Positions 14,600 to 26,100 of a stretch of DNA of 64,000 nucleotides are shown in pieces. Positions within the stretch are counted from its first letter, which is position 1; each line of letters opens with the position of its first letter. Source of the DNA: Larimichthys crocea (Eukaryota > Chordata > Actinopteri > Sciaenidae). The stretch covers positions 16,279,157-16,343,156 of the forward strand of contig NC_040018.1 of the NCBI RefSeq assembly GCF_000972845.2, in the 5' to 3' direction. The notes beneath the pieces were generated by a model. That model was not told the DNA's origin and made no database searches. It saw only the letters and a program-made list of their open reading frames with translations. Made by a program: the position numbers and the translations under genes.

Positions 14600-16667
14600 A
14601 AGAAATGAGAAAAATCAACATTTCAACATGCAGACGCTGTAAAAATCCCTCCAAGACTTACCCAACCCTCCTAAACACAAGTCTTTGTGATGATCCACTT
14701 ATTATTCCACAACTTACATTCTCAGCTTTGTCTATTGTCTAAGCATTTTCTCATAAACTACAGGGAATTGCACTTTCTGTCTTTACCAAACACACACTCC
14801 CCTTCTTTTTTGTAATTTCACATAATCAGAATCTGGGTTCAAGATACAGTATGTGGGCGTAACAGAACATGGTCCAGAATCAATGCATCTCAAGGGGGTA
14901 ATAGCCAAACCCAAATCCTCTTTTGCAATATGTTCAAAAGCTTCATTTTAACTGACTCCACAGATGATTAATTCCTAATAATCATAACCAGTGTAGCTTA
15001 TCGACATTTAGAAAAACAACTGAACTGATTTTCTTACTACAACAGACACCTGATGCAATCTTTCTACGCGGCCCACTAAACTCAATCACATACGCACAAG
15101 GACACAAAGACAATGATCGTATTGTGCGGTGCCTTTTCTCACAAGAGATATCCTGATATGTTCCTGTTGTATTTTCCACTGGATGGTCTGTATTGCTACT
15201 GATACATTCACGCAAATCAGAAGGTGATTCATGCAATCAAACACTAACATGTTTAACACACCATCATGCAATTTCCCCAACACATCTCATCTGCCAGTTT
15301 GAGGTTCTCTTGGAAAATGACTTGTGTGTCATCCACCACAACCCAGACCAGTGAAAGAAAGCAGAGCTGGCCATGGTGAGATGTCAGTGTGGCTTTCATC
15401 TCACAACAGGAGACATTTAAAGCCTGTTGAACAAATGTTAGGGGGGGGATCTGAGAGACTCACTGAGACCAGGGGCCATAAATCAGTAATTGTCAGCGGC
15501 AGCCAGGCTTCATGTTATGATAAGCACACATGACAAATACTATTACTGACCCATCTGGAAAACCTGACAACAAAAACACTTGGGAACAGTACATCAGCAA
15601 GCAGATGTTCGCCCAAAAACACACTCATATAGAGCAGATGAAGGTGTGTAGCAGATTTCTCAGTGATCTGTTGATTAATGAGATGCATCTACGTCAAACT
15701 GTGTCTCCCTCTGGAAGAGAAGAAGCTGTCCTGAACTGGGGAATTTGCATATCAGGAAAGAACAACCGGAACCACAGCCATTGTTCAAGGAAGAACACCT
15801 TTGTATGCATGATAGAAAACATGATGACTATAATAGGCTGATAATGCAAACACACGAATTTGGAAAATATCAATGCAAAAGTCAGTATAGCCTCTAAAAA
15901 CTCACTATAAAATAGAACATATCACAGGATTACGAGAAAGAAAACTACATTATCAGAATGAAATCCTTGATTTGGGAGTTAGGGCAGGACCATCTGGAGA
16001 ATCCCAACAGGGGTCTCTGGATTACCAGTCACACAATAAATCCGGATCTTATCAATATCCATTAATGCTTGTTAAAAAAGAAAAAAAAGAAGTGGGGGTC
16101 AGGAATGGGTCCAAACAATCCTGGGAACCCGGCTGTGCTCTGTCACCTCGTGTTGCTTGAGCCAGGCTGAGATTTGAGGCCAGGTTGTGGAAGTGACGCC
16201 AGACTTCGTCCCTGTGACCTCAGTCTTCTTTATGAGCAGATCTGCAGACTGCAGAATGGTTAAAAGAGGAGCCCGATCTGTATTTCCACCAAGCACAACA
16301 GTGCATCGTGTGTTTGCACACATCGGTGGAGGTAAATAATCGCAGAGGGAGCAGTGCAGCCAACACATGGGGATATTTCCCCTTGTGAACACGGAGCATC
16401 TGCAAACCTGAGCTGTACTCACTGCGGCAGCAACCAGAAAAATATAAATAAAGACTGCTGTCATAACCTGCAACAATGTGGCACAATCAACCAAGAGCAG
16501 AAGGTTGTTAATAGCCAGTGGCAGTCAGATACCTTCATTCCTTCAGCATGCTGAGACCAGTGAGATTAACTGTTCAAGCCTCGGGACACAATCTGAACCA
16601 CGGCAGGCTATTGGCCTCTTTTGCATTTGAACCCTCATATCCTGTGTGATATATAGTGTATGGTGGC

Positions 16668-16702
<35 letters not shown>

Positions 16703-17180
16703 AGGAATCACCTGCTCTGTCTGTTTTAACATAAACACTGCACTGCTGGCTGCTGAGTCTGCATTAGCACAAATGTCAAAGGACACAAACCCTCTTCTTA
16801 GTTCTCTAAAGCATTGAATGCTTTAATAACGCCATTTATTACGCACTGGATTTGTTTTTATATACTTTCATAACTTTAGACAATGCTTAAGACAGAAGAT
16901 AAACACTGCTTAAACTGCAGACATATTTTAAACATATTAGACATGACATCACTCTTATATATAAACACATTAAATTAGCATTAAATCACATTTTCTATAA
17001 GAAATAGTCCCAAACATATACGCATTATTAAAGTGTGGCACATTATATTTAAATAGTTTAAAAGTCAAATCCGGTGTAATTTAATTTCTTAAAACATCCA
17101 ATCTCCACACAGCAGCTCACAGAACTTAAATAACTCTTCAGGTAAAACATTATTTTAAACACGATACAGCTACAATTGGT
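14600..17180. other. Intergenic DNA or depdc7 5' intron, no gene seen
   Basis: No reading frame here looks coding and no conserved protein motif was found. It includes a (CA)15 microsatellite at 16671-16700. If the exon candidate near 17.2-17.4 kb is real, this stretch is the first intron of depdc7. Confidence 0.5.
16671..16700. repeat. (CA)15 microsatellite
   Basis: Thirty bases of perfect CA dinucleotide repeat. Confidence 0.95.
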
Positions 17181-17185
17181 TTTAC

Positions 17186-17370
17186 CTGGCGTTCGGTGCA
17201 TGAAAACTTCCTCCAGTGAGTGTAAAGACAGCCATTCAGACCATGATGTCCTTGTTTCTTCAATTCACGCAACGTGACGCACGCAACTACAGTCAACCCC
17301 GATACCGTCCCCTCCCACTGCAATGCATTATTCATGTCCCAATCACCGCCCTGCCCGGCCATTATGGTGG
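17186..17370 (-). promoter_or_regulatory. depdc7: Candidate depdc7 promoter and 5' non-coding exon
   Basis: On the minus strand a good donor (CGCCAG|GTAAAA, exon end at 17186) closes a locally GC-richer block with CpGs, including ACGTGACGCACGC in the plus sense, a CRE/E-box-like cluster. The depdc7 ATG exon at 14137 begins with an acceptor and only 8 nt of leader, so an upstream exon is needed. A 61-codon frame in this block would not join in frame to MAGKPF, so it would be leader sequence. This is inference; no transcript was seen. Confidence 0.3.
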
Positions 17371-17929
17371 TAATGAGGCTCCCACTGTTTCCCTGAAGTC
17401 AAACAAAAGCCGCACTAACTGACTTCTTCTTACATTTAGTCAAATCTTCCTGGAACTGAAAGTAGAAAAGGAAGGAAGAGAAAGATCAGGCATGCCAGGG
17501 TTTTTTTTTTTTATTTACAGGAGATTATTTCCTTTGATTAAGTAAAAGCATAATGAGTCATCATAATACAACTCAACAAGCAATGTGCAGACGTTTCTAA
17601 GGTTTCATGCTGAACCTTCTTACTGTGAAGGTGAAAGAATATTGGGAATTTATAAAAGAAATGCTCAAACTCCAGGAAGCTGCTTTCACACAACCTTTCA
17701 CTCACTAGGTCACACCCTAAAATCCTATACTGGGAGGGAATCTGATCTGATAAAGACCTACAGAGGTAAACAGCAGCCAACACGTAAGACTGATAAGGAT
17801 ATTCTGAGAGAAAGAGGATGGAGAGTCTAAAAAAAAAAAGATGAAATTCAAAAACCGAATCCCTGCAGTTAAACAAAAGAAGTCACAATACTGAAACACG
17901 TGACTTCTCAGGTGCCTCTGTTTTTTGTT

Positions 17930-17983
17930 ACAATCTTGTCTTGTCTTGTCTCATCTATCTATACATCATCATCATCATCATAA
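17930..17983. repeat. Simple repeats (TCTTG)n and (ATC)n
   Basis: TCTTG pentamers near 17934-17950 are followed by an ATCATC run at about 17967-17981. Confidence 0.8.
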
Positions 17984-18564
17984 ACAAATGTGTACGCCCC
18001 AGAGTAAACACACGAGAGCTGCAGCTGAGACAGATTTCACACTCTAACCTTCTTTCTTGAGGTGTAATCTGACAATGGAAAAGTAGTAAGCTGACACCCT
18101 GAAGCCAATGTTGGTCAGTTGCTGAAAGGGAGACTCAAAGGAAGACAGCTATAATAGCTCCAAGAGACACATGTATGGTGCAACAGGCAAGGTGTGCAGC
18201 TGTGGAAAACCGGTTTGATTACTGTCCTCTTCACCTCTTGTGTGGACAAATGTTTTTGTTTTGTTTTGTTTTCTTCCACAAGCTGAAGTGAGAATGTGTG
18301 AGCATAAAAGAGGTGGAGACAAATCCTACATCTGTTAGCCTTCTGATTAGAGACGGAGCAGAAAGTCACAAGTTCACTTTCTTAGATAAGAGAGGAAAGA
18401 AAAGGGGAATTCTTCTACCTTCACATTACATCATGTTGAGCCGCTCTTGAGGAAGGCGGGCTGCTCTCAGGGAACTGATTTCACGTGTGGTTCATCATAA
18501 GAAGTATTACTTTGTCAAACAGTTGTATAATATGATCTGTGAAAGATGTGGACATTTAGGAGGT

Positions 18565-18949
18565 AGTCAGAATATCTGGGCCTCTGCTGCATCCGTTTTA
18601 GCTGTTTTGACCATCTTTTGGTTAAAAGCCTACCTCTTTATAAGTAATTTATAAGTATAAAAATACATAAAAGTATATAGATAATTAGAGTTCCCCCTTC
18701 CTACTTATCTGTCATCCAATGTCAGTCAAGTAGTAGTTACCGGTTATGATGATGACAAATATCCAAAGGAATTTTCTCCAGAAGGTGGCATTCAAAATAA
18801 GAAAAATCCATTGCGCAAGTTTCTGTTAAGGGATCCAATGTGACACAGAAAGCATAGAATAAACGTTAAGGCACCCATACTAAGAAATAAAAGTCAGGAT
18901 ATCTTGGCCTCTGCTGCATCAGTTTCAACTGTTTTGACCATTTGATCCA
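18565..18949. repeat. Local repeat A, two direct copies
   Basis: A1 (18565-18621) and A2 (18892-18949) share AGTCAG-ATATCT-GGCCTCTGCTGCATC-GTTT-A-CTGTTTTGACCAT. They flank repeat B1 (18711-18845), giving an A-B-A arrangement. Neither looks coding. Confidence 0.75.
18711..18845. repeat. Local repeat B, copy 1
   Basis: The sequence begins GTCATCCAATGTCAGTCAAG and continues TTATGATGATGACAAATA, AGGAATTTTCTCCAGA and GGTGGCATTCAAAAT. It is nearly identical to 19817-19945, in the same orientation. Confidence 0.85.
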
Positions 18950-19624
18950 TTTGTCTCTTGCGAGTCCACCAACTTTATGCACCCAAATGCACCTAAAAGT
19001 AATAATTCCAGAAAACAAATCAGTGCAGAGTTGAATAATAATAATAATAAAATCCTAATTAATCAGAACCACCTACCTGGATGGCTAAACAAAGCAAACA
19101 AGAGCGATTAAATGAAATAATACTATGCTAAAACCAACAACCCATCATAAAGTCCATACAACTTCCATGACTTTAATACCAGTGAAAAGTTGCTGAAGTA
19201 AAACCCTCTTTTCCTGACACACCTGAATTTGCACTTTCATTCTGTCACAGAAGTAAAGGCTACACCATCCTCATGTGACAGAAAAATCTGTTTAACAATT
19301 ACACTTGACATCGTCATCACAATGGAGTATGAATCATGTGTACGATGCCAAGTATGTCAACGACGTCTGAGCATTTAATTAACAGATGTGTTTGCCGTAT
19401 GTGTTCATAAACTCACCTTTTCTGTTGCTGCAGATGATGTACTTCTATATTCACACAGCTACCATGTCCAAACACAGGTAATCCACACCCTTAATGAAAG
19501 GCAAATCTGTGAAGAGTGAGAAGCTTTTGGTTGAAGGTTAAACTGGTTTTACAACTCTTCAAATGAACACATTGCAGTCTGATGTGCTGGTATTTGTAAA
19601 GTGCTGGAGAGTGACAAATGTTTT

Positions 19625-19692
19625 AGACTGAGACAGAGAGAGAGAGGGAGGGTGAGAAAGAGAGAGAGAGGGTGGCAGAGAGGGAGAGAGAA
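19625..19692. repeat. GA-rich low-complexity tract
   Basis: An imperfect (GA)n/(GAGG)n run. The apparent Leu/Ser-rich minus-strand frame across it is a composition artefact. Confidence 0.8.
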
Positions 19693-19816
19693 CACACTCT
19701 GGTTAATACAATCAGAAATTCTAGTCCACAAGGTCAAAGCAATGTTTACTCTCCTGCTTCTCTCCATGTAGCTTGGGAAAAAAAAACCCTTCCCTATGCT
19801 TTCCCCTTCATTATCG

Positions 19817-19945
19817 GTCATCCAATGTCAGTCAAGTAGTAGTTTGTTTACAGTTATGATGATGACAAATAGCTAAAGGAATTTTCTCCAGACGGTGGCA
19901 TTCAAAATTAGAAAAAATCCATTGCGTCTATTGCTCCAATGTGAC
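19817..19945. repeat. Local repeat B, copy 2
   Basis: This is the direct copy of 18711-18845 about 1.1 kb downstream, with small substitutions and a short insertion (TTTGTTTACA) after GTAGTAG. Both copies also share a following CCAATGTGAC. Confidence 0.85.
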
Positions 19946-20059
19946 CCCGGAAAAAATGAAGGAAATGGTAAGACACTTTGCAAACAGGTGGCAGGCACAG
20001 TACGAAGCTGTAGAATCGTTCTTGAAAACCCCTTCTAAAACTGGGAGGTCATGGAAATG

Positions 20060-20640
20060 ACAGCAAATACTCAAGATTCTTCAAGTCTTCAAATCCTTCA
20101 ATCAAGTAAAAATACCAATACCACAATGTAAAAGTCTTGCATTTAAATTCCAAGAAAAGTAAAGAAACAGTCACAAAACACGGTTAAAGTATCAAAAGAA
20201 AAGTACATGTTTTGCAGAAAACTGACTGATCAATAAATGTGTACACTGCATTTAACTGTTGTAGCTGGTTGAAGTGAAGCTAGTTTTAACTACTTTATAT
20301 ACAATTGGGTAGTTTGGTCCAGTTGTTCCTACATAATAAAAATAAAATCAAATAAAACCATTTGAGAAGTTTAGAGGGAAAAATGGTAGACATCTGAAAT
20401 GTGACAACAACATCTGGCCTAACACTGCTTTTGATTCCAAGGAAATTGAGTAACTTCTGGTTTAAATCTTATTTTTTGGCTTATTACAAAATATGAAAAA
20501 TACTAATAACTAGACTGATAAAATGGGTGGAGTAAAAATCGAAATATCCTCCTCTGAACTGAAGTGGAATAGGAGTAGAAAATAGAACAAACAAGTTCCT
20601 TAAAAATACAGTATTTGAGTAAATGTACTGTAATGTCTGT
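20060..20640 (-). repeat. Dispersed teleost 'aagtaaaagta' repeat
   Basis: Recognisable blocks are ACCAATACCACAATGTAAAA, AAAGTATCAAAAGAAAAGTA, TTGTAGCTGGTTGAAGTGAAGCTAG, TTTTAACTACTTTATATACAATTGGGTAG and TATTTGAGTAAATGTACT. I recall these from an extremely common percomorph repeat of about 600 bp. A shorter relic of the same family appears near 39215-39440. It is non-coding and its orientation assignment is arbitrary. Confidence 0.65.
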
Positions 20641-22060
20641 TAGAGTGTGTAACTCTGTAACTGTCCACTCCACAGATTACTGGTGTATGTACGTGACTGG
20701 TTTTAAAACTACATCACCATCATCACGCAGCACATTTTGTTTACTACAGGCCAAGTCCAAACAAATTTGCAGTCTTATCCAACACACAGCCGTCCAGTTA
20801 CTGTGCCCTTCTAACATTCTCACGCTGCCTCAAGGGTCTCAGTCTGCCTCCCACATATGGAACAATACAGTGCATTAAAAATGCTTATGCTTTTCATCTG
20901 GAGAGCAGACATTCAATATCTGTCTCTCCCAGTTGTGCCCGTGCTGGAATCCCAAACGCTTGCCTGACTGGCCGTCCTCCGCAACTCCAAAGGACAGAGG
21001 ACAGTGGCTTTCCTCACAGAGCTGCCGCTGTAGCACAGAGACACTTTTGTTTGTTGGGAGCTGCCAGTAATTTTGCATTGTGGCCCGGACAATTATATTT
21101 TATTCAACAGGCTCAAGACCCTCACAGACGACACAAAGTCAGCCACCCATTCACAGTGAATAGTTTGGTCATGAGAGCATGGTGGGCGAGCATCAGGACG
21201 AGTTTCTTGCCCTGCAGTTCCCCCCTCCAGAATCTGAACTGCACACTCCAACAAGCAGGTGACGTTTAACAGTAGCAGACTTCTCGGAGCTGTGGAATTT
21301 TTTTGTTCGGGGACTGCATGGTTGAGATGCTGGTCGTAGAGCTGTAATTATTATATGAGCACACCAGGAAAGTCCAGTTCTGATAAGTGTTGAGGTGGTT
21401 TAATGGTGTGATAATGAAGTATGACAATCTCACTTTCCCTCTAACACCTAAGGCAGCTGTCAGCAAAGGACACATTCATCAGATCCTGTGCAATGGAGTG
21501 AATCATGTACCTAACTTCATACTCCTAGTAAAAGTACTTGAGGAAAATTCACCAACACCTACAGATGACAGAAAAAAGTTTTATCCATCCATTTCCTGAT
21601 TTCTTTTTAGGTATTAATGTTCATTCTAGGAGCACTCCTAATTAACTCTGATTGTGTCAAGTTTATAAATTTGGTTCTTGTGAGAATTAAAAGTGAGAGG
21701 AAAGTAATAATTCTTCATGTGATTTTAATCTAAATCATCTTGTAGTTTTACTTCAGGCACCTTCTTCCCATCTTGTGACCTGGAATCACAGTGTTATGTA
21801 ATTAGGAACTAAATTTTCTATTTTTGATGTCTGAGAATTTGCAGTGTGACTGCACTTATAAAGCAGACTTCACTTATTCACTTAATTATTTACAGCAGAG
21901 ATAGATCCAGCAGTAATTATGCATACAGCAGGATTTAAGCTCCAAATGTCATCTGTTGAAAAGCCTTAAGATGTAAGACGAAATATTTTCCACATCACAC
22001 ATGAGCAAAAGAAACATTTTACCACGAACAAATAAAACATACCAAAGCAAAATACATGCG
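20641..22060. other. Intergenic DNA with no recognised feature
   Basis: The sequence is AT-rich with only short, unconvincing frames. A short AGTAAAAGTACTTGAGGAAA fragment at 21525-21545 may be another scrap of the 20-kb repeat family. Confidence 0.5.
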
Positions 22061-22064
22061 GCAC

Positions 22065-22070
22065 TTTATT
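22065..22070 (-). terminator. qser1: Candidate distal qser1 poly(A) signal
   Basis: AATAAA on the minus strand, about 1.06 kb past the qser1 stop. Another minus-strand AATAAA is at 22654-22659, about 475 nt past the stop. Either or both may be used, giving a 3' UTR of about 0.5 or 1.1 kb. Confidence 0.4.
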
Positions 22071-23131
22071 TACAAACTGCATCTGTAGAGAACAAGATTA
22101 TTTTTTGCTAGCGTAAAATTGGTAACTGACTTATAAAGAGTCCATTTTGGAAAAAACTGTGAAAAAAACAATGAAAAAGTGTCTCAGAAATTGTAATGAA
22201 CAAGAGAACATAACAATATTTACTTCTGTGAAAAATATATCTATTTGTCATAAAATGTGGGCTATGTGTGTAAAGGAGTATAAAGACCACTTTTGCTTAT
22301 TTCATTTTACCCTCTGATAAGTCAAGGTAATAATATTTGATTACGAAAAATTCATAAAAAGCAGTGCTAGAGTGGCACTGGCTTACGTTTGAAGCACAAA
22401 AGTTAAACCACAATATAGATACAGTATATAGTAACTAAATTCCTCCCTAATTGCTGCTCCCTGTTCTTTTATACAAAATGTACATTATATATAAGTTGGC
22501 GCTCCATTAGAAAATGGATGTTGTACAAACAGTATGTAGCTATGGTTATATATAATATATAGAGATTTTTTTATACAATAAATCAACTTCTCTGTATGTG
22601 AGCCTACTTATCAAATGATTGATGAAGGCTTGTTATAACTGTAGGAAATCATGTTTATTTGCTGTGCTCTACTTCCTATGCCGATTGCTTTCTATCTAGT
22701 GCATACTATGATGTGGCATTTAACTAAAAACATTTTTTTTTATATAAAATCTATGAAAAGGCCCATAAAAAGTAGGCTTGTATCTACAAAAACCTACAAA
22801 GACTAGGAGAATCATTAAGTGGAAGTCTTCCAAAATGCTTCCAAAAACATCCATGTCCAAGTCCCAAGTCCTCTGTTGATCAAGTTACTGCTTTCTGCTG
22901 GGATGCAGTGATGCAGACTATAAACATTACTGCTGTCTCGCTGTTCACCTGCTCCGGCCTTCGAACATCTTTCAGGCAAGTCGGCTGCCAGGTCCCTGAT
23001 TCAAATCTCTCTGTGGCTGGAAGGAGAGACTCACTCCATCCTTCTCTGCTGCCATTTTGAGCTGGAGGCATCCTCTTAAGTGTTGGACTTATTGTTTTAA
23101 GTATTTCGTTTACACCAACGTCAAAGCTGGA

Positions 23132-26100
23132 TCATCGGCAGGCCTGCTGCGCTTGATTGATTAACTCTCCAAAGCGATCAAAGAGCCCCTCTACCCAAGC
23201 TCCATTCTGCAGACACTTCTGTACCGTCTCCTCCTGCCCCAGGTCTCCTGCCTGCACCCGCAGAGACGCGATCTGGAGGGCAGAACCACAAACAGTAAAT
23301 ACAGCAAAGTTACAAGACACCAAGGCACCAATTCAACACAAGCTAGCACAGCAAGCGTATTTGTTTCTCACCTCGTCCTTACACATGAGGTACGTGTGGT
23401 ACTTGTAATGCTGCAAGGAGTGGTACAGAGAGAACCACTGAGTTCTCTGCTGGTCCACTGTGTACTCCTAAAAACAGAAAAAAACAAAGTGCTTTTCAAG
23501 GATATTCAATGCACTTACAAATATTAGTCTAATATGAGAAAGCATGACAGGAAAGCAAACAACATCTCAATAAAATGAAAGAGTGAGTGAAAAACACAAA
23601 ATAGGGACACTATGCCCTCTGCTGGACATACTGTATGTTGACAGCACAGTGAGTTTGACCAAAACATGACTTTATCTTCTTACCTGTGGCACTTTGTTAG
23701 GCATCTTGTGGGGCTTCATGGTTTTCTTGTTGTAGGCCTTCCCACTGAGACGCACCTTAAAAGCCGGCGTTTCCCCATCCTTCTTCAGTTCGGTTACCAC
23801 TGAGATTTCTGGGAAGTTGTCCAGAGCCGTCTGAAGACAGAACGGAAGAGAAGGTCCTACATATTGGCTTTTCTCTCAGTCATCAAAACACATGTTTTAT
23901 GCCTATTTCCTGGAGTGGAAATAATAATGCCCATGACAGAAAATGACTCTGCAGGAAGTTAACCAACCTTAGTTTACCTAACAACAAAACTATGAGTTTG
24001 CCTTTTGTAATAGAAGAGATACAGTATAAAAACAGCGGCATCGGATCAAAACTTGTCACATTTAAAAACATTTCTTTCACAGAACTCACACCAGCCTGAT
24101 AATATGCGGTTTCAAAGACACACCCACCTTTAGGACCTGCCCTATGTGTAGTTTTTGAAGCAGGCGCTTCCTGTTGTCAGTGATCATTCCATCCACTCTT
24201 TTCATATGTGGCAGCAGTAACTCATCTGAAACAAGGCAGGTTAACAAGTCAACATGCTTAGATCCACTATCTGACTCACCTAACCCGTTCTCTTTTACAT
24301 TTTTACATTCTACTATTAATGAAGCCAATAGTTCAATAGAAAAACAAACAAACTCAATCCACAGAAAGTCAATTCACTCACCGTTCGCCCTCTCAAGTGC
24401 AGTCATCACATCTTCGTCTAAGGCAATGCTGATGAGCAGTTCCACAAAGCTCTTGAATGTCTCCTTCATGGTTCGCGTGTTGAGGCACCGTGACGCAAAC
24501 GGCACTGGAGGATTTTGCTCTATGAGTGTGTGTGTGTGTGTGTGTTTGTGTGAGAGAGAGATATCAAGTACCAGGAGGGCGAGAGTGGCAAGAGGTTTAC
24601 AATCATATCACCTTGTATCCACACGAGATTCAATGAGAAAAGTCAAGAGGCTTCCTCACCATCATCTTCACCGCCATCTTCTGCAGATGATCCCGAGGCA
24701 GTGGGTGAAAACTCCTCTTTCCATTTCCTTCTCTTCTTAGGCGGCGGCTCTGCCCGGGGCTTGGGTTGTTTGGGTCGAGGCTTTTGGTTTTGGGAGAATG
24801 AGGAAGGGGCGGCTGTCAAGCCCAGTAAAGTTTTCACCTGAACACCCCTGGATGGTAGAAAACAGGAGGTTACATCACTGAACAGTCATGTTTTAAAAGG
24901 TGTGTAGGGTTTAATAGCATCTATGGGGTGTAGTTAAACAGTGCAACCCCCTCGCCTCCGCCTCATCTTCGTGTGAAATGCAAGAGCCTTTTCTGTAAAA
25001 AGACCTCACTAAATTTGACACCAGACGTAAAAAAAAAAAAAAAAGTTGAATTACATCATGTCATACCTTAGCGAGTTCATAGGCTTGCAGCGTGGCTTCC
25101 GACTACAGACACGTACATACTCCCTTTTGTTAACTGTGTCCAAGAACTTCACATATACCCTCTGGTACATAGTTTTGGCATCACCAAAATATCCAAGATA
25201 CTACACACAGAGAAAAAGAGCATGTCACAGGTCACAGAATAAAGATAATCAGATAATCCTTCATGCATACTGACATATCTACTTTTACTTACACTGTTCG
25301 TGGCTGAGAAGACTCTCTTTCCATCTCTCAACTCGGGCACAAACTTCTGTAGCAGAGCCTTTTGGACTTTCCAGATGGCTGGAGGTTCACTGCCTGCTCT
25401 CATTGTCACCTGGACACATGTATATGACACAGGCTTCAGTATGTAGTAACAGTTGCAGTATAAGAAAATGAAACCACGAATGTTCAGTGTGCACAAGATC
25501 TGATAAAACTTTCTTTCCAAGCGTTACCTTCAAGATGTCGATATCCTCATTCCTGACGACAAACTCGTCTCTCTCCCGGTACATCCCCTCCCCTCCACTG
25601 TCTGACAGTTCCTCATCCGTTAGTCCCTCGATGGCCACACTCATTAACTGCACAGCCAACTGGCTCGATGGGGTCTCTTTAAACTCCTCTTTGGCCACAA
25701 ACACAGTCCTTGCTGAGACAGTGTTTGTTGTCTGTGTCGGAGGAGCAACCTGCGGCAAACAGGTCTCTGTGACAGTGTGTGGCATGGTGGGAACATAGTC
25801 TGGCTTCATCATCAAACCAGGGATTTGGTTATCTGTAAACAGGTTGAAGGAATGAATAAATGTGATAAGTATGAAGTATGAGACAGCACAGCAAGTGTAG
25901 TATTCACTTCAATCTTATGAACAACCAACAATCAGAAATAACCAAATTTGATATTTTCCAGAACAGAAGACACAATTTTAAGAATATGAACTAGACTCTG
26001 AATAATTGAAAGCAATCAATAGATTAACAACACTATAAAAATGTTTAGGTTTCTACTCTGGTAACGACAGCTCTTGATGAGCTTAGGCAGGGTATGATTA

